Source of the DNA: JAJKJG01 sp036556825
GTDB lineage: Bacteria > Pseudomonadota > Alphaproteobacteria > Rhizobiales > Beijerinckiaceae
Assembly (NCBI GenBank): GCA_036556825.1
Contig: DATBIR010000195.1
Location: 1 to 64,000, forward strand
Direction of reading: 5' to 3'
DNA length: 64,000 bases
How positions within the stretch are numbered: position 1 is the stretch's first letter; each line of letters opens with the position of its first letter. The notes below the pieces were generated by a model. That model was not told the DNA's origin and made no database searches. It worked only from the letters and a program-made list of their open reading frames with translations. The translations under genes and the position numbers were made by a program. Positions 60,130 to 64,000 of the stretch are shown piece after piece.

Positions 60130-60513
60130 ATGGACGAGCTTATCACGCGCGTCACCAAGGCCACGAGCCTTGACGCGGCCACCGCCCAGAAGGCGATCGG
60201 CATCATTCTCGCGTTCCTCAAGAAGGAGGGGCCGCCGGCGGAGGTGAACCAGCTCCTCGCGGCCATGCCGGGCGCCGAGCAGGTGATCGCCCAGTCCGGC
60301 GACGGCGGCCCGGGCGCCACCGGCGGCGGCTTCATGGGGATGATGGGCGGCGGGGTCATGGCCCTTGGCGGCCAGCTCATGGGCGCCGGCGTCTCAATGG
60401 GCCAGATGCAGCCGCTCGGGCGCGAGCTGTTTGCTTATGGCCGCGAAAAAGCCGGCGAGGACGTGATGGGCCCGATCGTGGGCTCGATCCCGGGGCTCAG
60501 CCAGTTCGTCTGA
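60130..60513 (+). CDS. Small DUF2267-like protein
   Basis: This 127-residue protein is read from the ATG 60130, with AGGAGAT at 6 bases. An N-terminal helical domain (DELITRVTKATSLDAATAQKAIGIILAFLKKEGP) is followed by a Gly/Met-rich linker and a conserved-looking C-terminus (PLGRELFAYGREKAGEDVMGPIVGSIPGLSQFV). It resembles DUF2267/DUF2780-type proteins of unknown function. An earlier start near 60103 is possible. It is divergent from the HerA-like operon. Confidence 0.75.
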   Translation: MDELITRVTKATSLDAATAQKAIGIILAFLKKEGPPAEVNQLLAAMPGAEQVIAQSGDGGPGATGGGFMGMMGGGVMALGGQLMGAGVSMGQMQPLGRELFAYGREKAGEDVMGPIVGSIPGLSQFV

Positions 60514-60627
60514 CCCTTCGGCGCCCCGCAAAGGGCGCGTCCTCCCGATCGCGGTCGCCGGAGCGGAACGGCGTGCTCTCTGCGCACGCCGCAGCCTGAC
60601 GATCACACGAGGGCGGTCCGCGCCAAA

Positions 60628-60951
60628 TCACCTCGTGATGTTGCAAAAGCCGGCGCCAAGCGTATTTCCGCACCCGTTGCGGCACGTCGCACTCGCGACA
60701 GTGTCGCCGTTGGGCAGCCGGCAGGCGATGGAATTGCGCGTGCCGCCCGAAAAACATTCCCCCGTGCTGGTCCCTGTTCCGATGGTGATCACGCGCCCCC
60801 GACATTTCAGGCTCGTCGAGGCGCGAGGCGTGACAGCGCCCCGTTTGGACGGCTTCTGAACCCCAGGATTTGATGATTGGGCACCGGATGGGCCGGCGGC
60901 AAGCGTCGATAACAGCAGCGCCGCGGCGATCAAGCTGAGGATCCGGAACAT
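60628..60951 (-). CDS. Small secreted cysteine-containing protein, unknown function
   Basis: This 107-residue protein has a signal peptide (1-24, ending SGAQ). The mature part has six cysteines (in LKCRGR, GECFSG, ACRLPN, TCRNGCG, FCNITR), suggesting three disulphides, and a repetitive ITIGTGTSTGECFSGGTRNS segment. GGAGGGA precedes the ATG. No family recognised; a small extracellular or periplasmic domain. Confidence 0.65.
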   Translation of the reverse strand: MFRILSLIAAALLLSTLAAGPSGAQSSNPGVQKPSKRGAVTPRASTSLKCRGRVITIGTGTSTGECFSGGTRNSIACRLPNGDTVASATCRNGCGNTLGAGFCNITR

Positions 60952-61088
60952 GGTTGGTCCCTCCCGATCTCGGCCAGAATAACATGCTTACGGCCAAGCT
61001 GAAACGCTCGCGCAACGAGAGCGTTGTCTCCATGATCCGGACGCATGGATCGGTTCCCGCCTTCATGGCTTGTGGGGGCGGGACGGAG

Positions 61089-61118
61089 GGCCCGGCTCAA
61101 AGAGCCGGGCCTTCTTCG
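61089..61118 (+). terminator. Rho-independent terminator-like hairpin
   Basis: Perfect 10-base arms GGCCCGGCTC and GAGCCGGGCC with an AAA loop, followed by TTCTTCG. The nearest upstream plus-strand gene ends 575 bases away (60513). Confidence 0.65.
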
Positions 61119-61122
61119 TGCT

Positions 61123-61244
61123 GAGAGCATGATCCGGCGAAGTGGATACCGCTTCGCCGAAAAAGGCTTGTCCCGGACTTGATCCGGGATCATGCGATTC
61201 AAGAAGAAGAGCGGGAACGATTCAATCCGAAGCGATCCTGCTCT
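61123..61244. repeat. Dispersed palindromic repeat, copy 7 (both modules)
   Basis: Module B is GAGCATGATCCGGCGAAGTGG...CCGCTTCGCCG, then GGACTTGATCCGGGATCATGC. Module A follows (AGAGCGGGAACGATTCAATC...GATCCTGCTCT). Order is B then A, as in copy 6 and reverse of copy 2. It ends 41 bases before folP. Confidence 0.7.
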
Positions 61245-61285
61245 GGCACATTGACAGGCCGGGGCCGGGCGGCCATGCCCCTCGC

Positions 61286-62131
61286 ATGCCGACAGCACGC
61301 ATCCTTTCTCACCGGACCGGGACGCTCGCATTGGGAGAGCGAACGCTGCTCATGGGCGTGGTCAACGTCACGCCCGATTCGTTCTCCGACGGCGGCCTCA
61401 ACCTGACCCCGAGCGACGCCGTTGCATCGGCCCTGCGCATGACGGCCGAAGGCGCCGACCTGATCGACCTCGGCGGCGAATCGACCCGGCCGGGTCACAT
61501 CGCCGTATCGGCCGAGGAGGAATGGAACCGGCTGCGGCCGGTCTTTGCGGGCCTTGCACAAGCCCAGCTGTCGCTGCCGCCGCTCGCCATCGACAGCTGG
61601 AAGGCCGACGTGGCGCGCCGCGCCATTGCGGCCGGCGCCTCGATCGTCAACGACGTCTGGGGCTTCCAGCGCGATCCGGCGATCGCCGAGGTGGCGGCGG
61701 AGAGCGGCGCGGCCGCGATCCTGATGCACAACCGGGAGGCAGCCGATCCGCAGATCGACATCGTTTCAGATATCCTGCGTTTTCTCGAACGCTCGCTGGC
61801 GATCGCCGAGGCCGCCGGCGTCGCCGATGACCGCATCCTGCTCGACCCGGGCATTGGCTTCGGCAAGACCATCGCGCAGAGCTACGAGGCGGTGGCGGCG
61901 CTGCCGCGCCTCAAGGCGCTGGGCTACCCCGTTCTCCTCGGCTTGTCGCGCAAGGCCTTCATCGGCCGCTTGTTCGAGCCGCCGCCGGCACCCGCCGCGC
62001 GCCTGCCCGGAACCATTGCGGCGAACGCCTACGGGGTCATCGCCGGGGCAGACATCATCCGCGTTCACGACGTGGCCGAGCATGTGCAGGCGATGCGCGT
62101 CATCGACACCCTTCGGAGGACGGCCGCATGA
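61286..62131 (+). CDS. folP: Dihydropteroate synthase FolP
   Basis: FolP joins p-aminobenzoate to dihydropterin pyrophosphate in folate synthesis and is the sulphonamide target. The 281-residue TIM barrel starts at the ATG 61286; earlier in-frame codons lie in the repeat. Motifs: VVNVTPDSFSDGG, DLGGESTRPG, SIVNDVWG, ILLDPGIGFGKT and LLGLSRKAFIG. It is the first gene of folP-folB-folK; its stop overlaps folB by 4 bases. Confidence 0.96.
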   Translation: MPTARILSHRTGTLALGERTLLMGVVNVTPDSFSDGGLNLTPSDAVASALRMTAEGADLIDLGGESTRPGHIAVSAEEEWNRLRPVFAGLAQAQLSLPPLAIDSWKADVARRAIAAGASIVNDVWGFQRDPAIAEVAAESGAAAILMHNREAADPQIDIVSDILRFLERSLAIAEAAGVADDRILLDPGIGFGKTIAQSYEAVAALPRLKALGYPVLLGLSRKAFIGRLFEPPPAPAARLPGTIAANAYGVIAGADIIRVHDVAEHVQAMRVIDTLRRTAA

Positions 62132-62496
62132 GCGACCGCATCGTGCTCAAGGATCTGCAGGTCTTCGCCAGGCACGGCGTGCGGCCAGAGGAGAAAAAGC
62201 TCGGTCAGCGCTTCGCCGTCGACGTGACCGCGTTCCTGGACCTGCGGCCAGCCGGCGAAAGCGACGATTATGGCCGCACGGTGTGCTACGACGCGCTGAC
62301 GCGCACCGTGATGGACGCGCTCACCGCACAGCCCTTCTATCTGATCGAGGCAGCGGCGGAAGCGGTCGCGCAGACGCTGCTGACCACCTTCCCGCTGATC
62401 GATCGCGTCGTCGTCGAGGTGCGCAAGCCCTCTGCCGCGATCGATGCGGTGTTCGAGTATGTCGGTGTCGTCATCGAGCGCGGCCGCCGTGGCTGA
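62128..62496 (+). CDS. folB: Dihydroneopterin aldolase FolB
   Basis: FolB cleaves dihydroneopterin to hydroxymethyl-dihydropterin. The 122-residue protein shows the family start IVLKDLQVFARHGVRPEEKKLGQRFAVDV, catalytic-region Tyr in DDYGRTVCYDALTR, and FYLIEAAAEAVAQ. The ATG overlaps the folP stop and the 3' end overlaps folK by 8 bases. Confidence 0.95.
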   Translation: MSDRIVLKDLQVFARHGVRPEEKKLGQRFAVDVTAFLDLRPAGESDDYGRTVCYDALTRTVMDALTAQPFYLIEAAAEAVAQTLLTTFPLIDRVVVEVRKPSAAIDAVFEYVGVVIERGRRG

Positions 62497-62965
62497 CGTG
62501 CTGCTTGGATTGGGCGGCAATCTCGGAGACCCGGTAGCAACGATCGGCAACGCGCTGACGCGCCTCGAAGACGGCGGCGTGCACATCACGGCGCGCTCGC
62601 ATTGGTATCGGACCGCGGCGTGGGGCGTCACCGAGCAGCCGGATTTCGTCAATCTCTGCGCCGCGGCCCGGACGGCGCTCACGCCGCGCGCGCTCCTGGC
62701 GCTCATTCACGAGACCGAAGCGGCCCTCGGCCGCGAGAGGCGCACGCGCTGGGGGCCTCGTTCAATCGACATCGATATCCTGACTTACGACGACGAGACG
62801 ATCGAGGAGCCGGGGCTGCACATTCCTCATCCGCATCTCACCGAGCGCGCTTTCGTGCTGATCCCCCTGCTCGACATTGCGCCTGACAAGCGCGTCGCCG
62901 GGCGCAGCCTGCGCGACTGGAGCGCGCGGGTCCCCCATGGCGGCGTCGAGCGCATGAAAGTGTAG
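62489..62965 (+). CDS. folK: Hydroxymethyl-dihydropterin pyrophosphokinase FolK
   Basis: FolK transfers pyrophosphate from ATP to hydroxymethyl-dihydropterin. The 158-residue protein starts at the GTG 62489 inside the end of folB; motifs LLGLGGNLGDP, SHWYRTAAWG, and the signature GPRSIDIDILTYDD, then IPHPHLTERAFVLIPLLDI. An ATG further upstream would overlap folB by 53 bases and is less likely. It completes the folate operon. Confidence 0.95.
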   Translation: MADVLLGLGGNLGDPVATIGNALTRLEDGGVHITARSHWYRTAAWGVTEQPDFVNLCAAARTALTPRALLALIHETEAALGRERRTRWGPRSIDIDILTYDDETIEEPGLHIPHPHLTERAFVLIPLLDIAPDKRVAGRSLRDWSARVPHGGVERMKV

Positions 62966-63049
62966 CGGAAAGGCACCGAGCATTGTAACGCGACCCGCTC
63001 CGCACCTCCGTCGATCGCGCTTCGAAGTTACGAGCCGCCAAATTGCACC

Positions 63050-63604
63050 ATGCGAACATCCGATTGCGACATCCTGATCGTGCCGGGCTATGGCAATTCC
63101 GGGCCTGACCATTGGCAGAGCCGCTGGCAGCAGCGGCTGTCCAGCGCCCGCCGCGTCGAGCAGGACGACTGGGAGAATCCCGAGCGCGATGCGTGGGTGT
63201 TGCGCCTGGTGAATGCGATCGCCGGCTGCCGGCGACCCGTCGTTCTCGTGGCGCACAGCCTCGGCGTTGCGGCCGTGGCGCACGCGGCGCCGCGGCTGCC
63301 CCGCGACGCCGTCGGCGGCGCCTTCCTGGTGGCCTTGCCCGATGTCGAGAACATGGACGTGCGGCCTGTGGGAGTGGATCCGGCCTTCGCACCGCTGCCG
63401 CGCGATCCCCTCCCCTTTCCGTCCTTGCTCGTCGCCAGTCGCTCGGACCCATATTGCACGTTCGAGCGAGCCGAGGACTTCGCTTACGCCTGGGGCTCGG
63501 CACTGCTCGACGCCGGGGATGCGGGTCACGTCAACATCGCCAGCGGCTATGGCCCGTGGCCCGAAGGGCTGATGCGCTTCGCCGGCTTTCTCAGGCGGCT
63601 CTGA
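63050..63604 (+). CDS. RBBP9/YdeN family alpha/beta hydrolase
   Basis: This 184-residue serine hydrolase has the family start ILIVPGYGNSGPDHWQSRW, nucleophile Ser in LVAHSLGVAAVAH, an Asp in SRSDPYCTFERAEDFA, and His in DAGHVNIASGYGPWPEG. These are the YdeN/RBBP9 triad positions. Substrate is unknown. It lies 84 bases after folK on the same strand; operon membership is uncertain. Confidence 0.9.
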   Translation: MRTSDCDILIVPGYGNSGPDHWQSRWQQRLSSARRVEQDDWENPERDAWVLRLVNAIAGCRRPVVLVAHSLGVAAVAHAAPRLPRDAVGGAFLVALPDVENMDVRPVGVDPAFAPLPRDPLPFPSLLVASRSDPYCTFERAEDFAYAWGSALLDAGDAGHVNIASGYGPWPEGLMRFAGFLRRL

Positions 63605-63702
63605 AGCAAAAACAGGAATGATTTTCGGCGTGTCTCACAAGGCGTCCTGTCGAACTCGCGGCCGCCGGCGTGGCGCGGGTCCCGTCAGCCGCACGGGCCA
63701 AC

Positions 63703-63730
63703 AAAAAAGGCCGCCTGGATAGGCGGCCTT
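63703..63730 (-). terminator. rpsD terminator
   Basis: Hairpin arms GGCCGCC and GGCGGCC with a TATCCA-type loop, followed on the minus strand by TTTTTT, 23 bases past the rpsD stop. Confidence 0.92.
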
Positions 63731-63752
63731 CCGTGTCTCCAGAAGAACGAAA

Positions 63753-64000
63753 TCAGCGCGAGTAGAACTCGATCACGAGGTTCGGCTCCATCTGGACCGG
63801 ATACGGCACCTCGTTCAGCGCCGGGACGCGCGTCATCCGCGCGGTCATCTTGCCGTGGTCGACCTCGATATAGTCCGGCACGTCGCGCTCGGCGAGCTGC
63901 GCGGCCACCACGACGATCTCGAGCTGCCTCGATTTGTCCTTGACCTCGACGACGTCGCCCGGCTTGACGAGGTAGCTCGGGATGTTGACGCGGCGGCCGT
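63753..64000 (-). CDS. rpsD: 30S ribosomal protein S4, C-terminal part (runs off the window)
   Basis: S4 is a primary 16S rRNA-binding protein of the small subunit. The frame enters from the right edge and ends at the TGA 63755..63753. It covers the S4 domain and C-terminus: RRVNIPSYLVKPGDVVEVKD, then RDVPDYIEVDHGKMTARMTR and the terminal PNLVIEFYSR, which is the standard S4 ending. The N-terminal half lies outside the window. Confidence 0.96.
   Translation of the reverse strand, partial: GRRVNIPSYLVKPGDVVEVKDKSRQLEIVVVAAQLAERDVPDYIEVDHGKMTARMTRVPALNEVPYPVQMEPNLVIEFYSR

Larger units (their letters stand above)
60952..61285. other. Intergenic region with a plus-strand terminator and a repeat
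   Basis: About 330 bases hold a terminator-like hairpin at 61089-61118 and repeat copy 7. The stretch 60960-61088 upstream of the hairpin has no plus-strand gene and could encode a small RNA, though no promoter can be named. Confidence 0.5.

Noticed and set aside
1..64000. CRISPR arrays, insertion sequences, integrases or phage genes
   Set aside because: No regularly spaced repeats, transposase-like proteins, integrase motifs or tRNA-flanked attachment sites were seen. The repeated elements present are single palindromes between genes.

Overview
The window is high-GC, gene-dense chromosomal DNA from an alphaproteobacterium, most likely order Hyphomicrobiales (Rhizobiales) and near the Bradyrhizobium/Xanthobacteraceae relatives. 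This rests on gene content, not a database search: a MucR/Ros regulator, a FeuP/FeuQ-like two-component pair, ccmI-ccmE-ccmF in the rhizobial cycHJK order, an imuA-imuB-dnaE2 cassette behind an alphaproteobacterial LexA box, DUF2336, DUF1491 and DUF3309 proteins, and six promoter-like sites resembling those of the general stress sigma factor EcfG. I see no CRISPR array, tRNA, rRNA, phage or insertion sequence.

Layout. 0-5 kb (minus strand): cytochrome c maturation genes, then a PepSY protein followed by a response regulator and sensor kinase. 5-9.3 kb: a YdcH protein, two secreted trypsin-like proteases flanking a tiny histone-H1-like gene, and small envelope proteins. 9.4-16.6 kb: an HWE/HisKA_2 kinase, the SOS mutagenesis cassette imuA-imuB-dnaE2, and dodecin. 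16.7-18 kb: a bicupin protein. 18-27 kb: a looser region of small genes with long gene-free stretches. It holds three lysine-rich H1-like proteins (one carrying a GcrA-type C-terminal domain), a DUF892 ferritin-like protein, DUF3309, an AI-2E-type transporter and an AT-rich island. Four of the six EcfG-like promoters are here. 27-36 kb: MBL hydrolase, SLC13 permease, lytic transglycosylase, a second DUF892 protein, a PAS-GGDEF-EAL protein and YcgN. 36-46 kb: class A penicillin-binding protein with DUF1214/DUF1254 partners, a putative lipoprotein, a single-domain response regulator, DUF2336, and a kinase/peptidoglycan-binding/DUF1491 operon. 46-56 kb: SufE, MucR, oligopeptidase B, Fe/Mn superoxide dismutase, ChbG-like deacetylase, a polyprenyl-phosphate-type glycosyltransferase and MurJ. 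56-64 kb: small secreted proteins, an M20 dipeptidase with a HerA-like ATPase, folP-folB-folK, an alpha/beta hydrolase, and the 3' end of rpsD.

Two themes link the genes. The first is stress biology: LexA-type control of the mutasome, EcfG-like sites before both DUF892 paralogues and several small genes, superoxide dismutase, and basic chromatin-like proteins. The second is the cell envelope: MurJ, PBP1A, a transglycosylase, secreted proteases and lipoproteins. A family of palindromic intergenic repeats built from two recognisable modules is scattered through the window. The most unusual single gene is at 20242-20955, where a lysine/alanine/proline-rich H1-like region replaces the DNA-binding half expected in front of a GcrA C-terminal domain.
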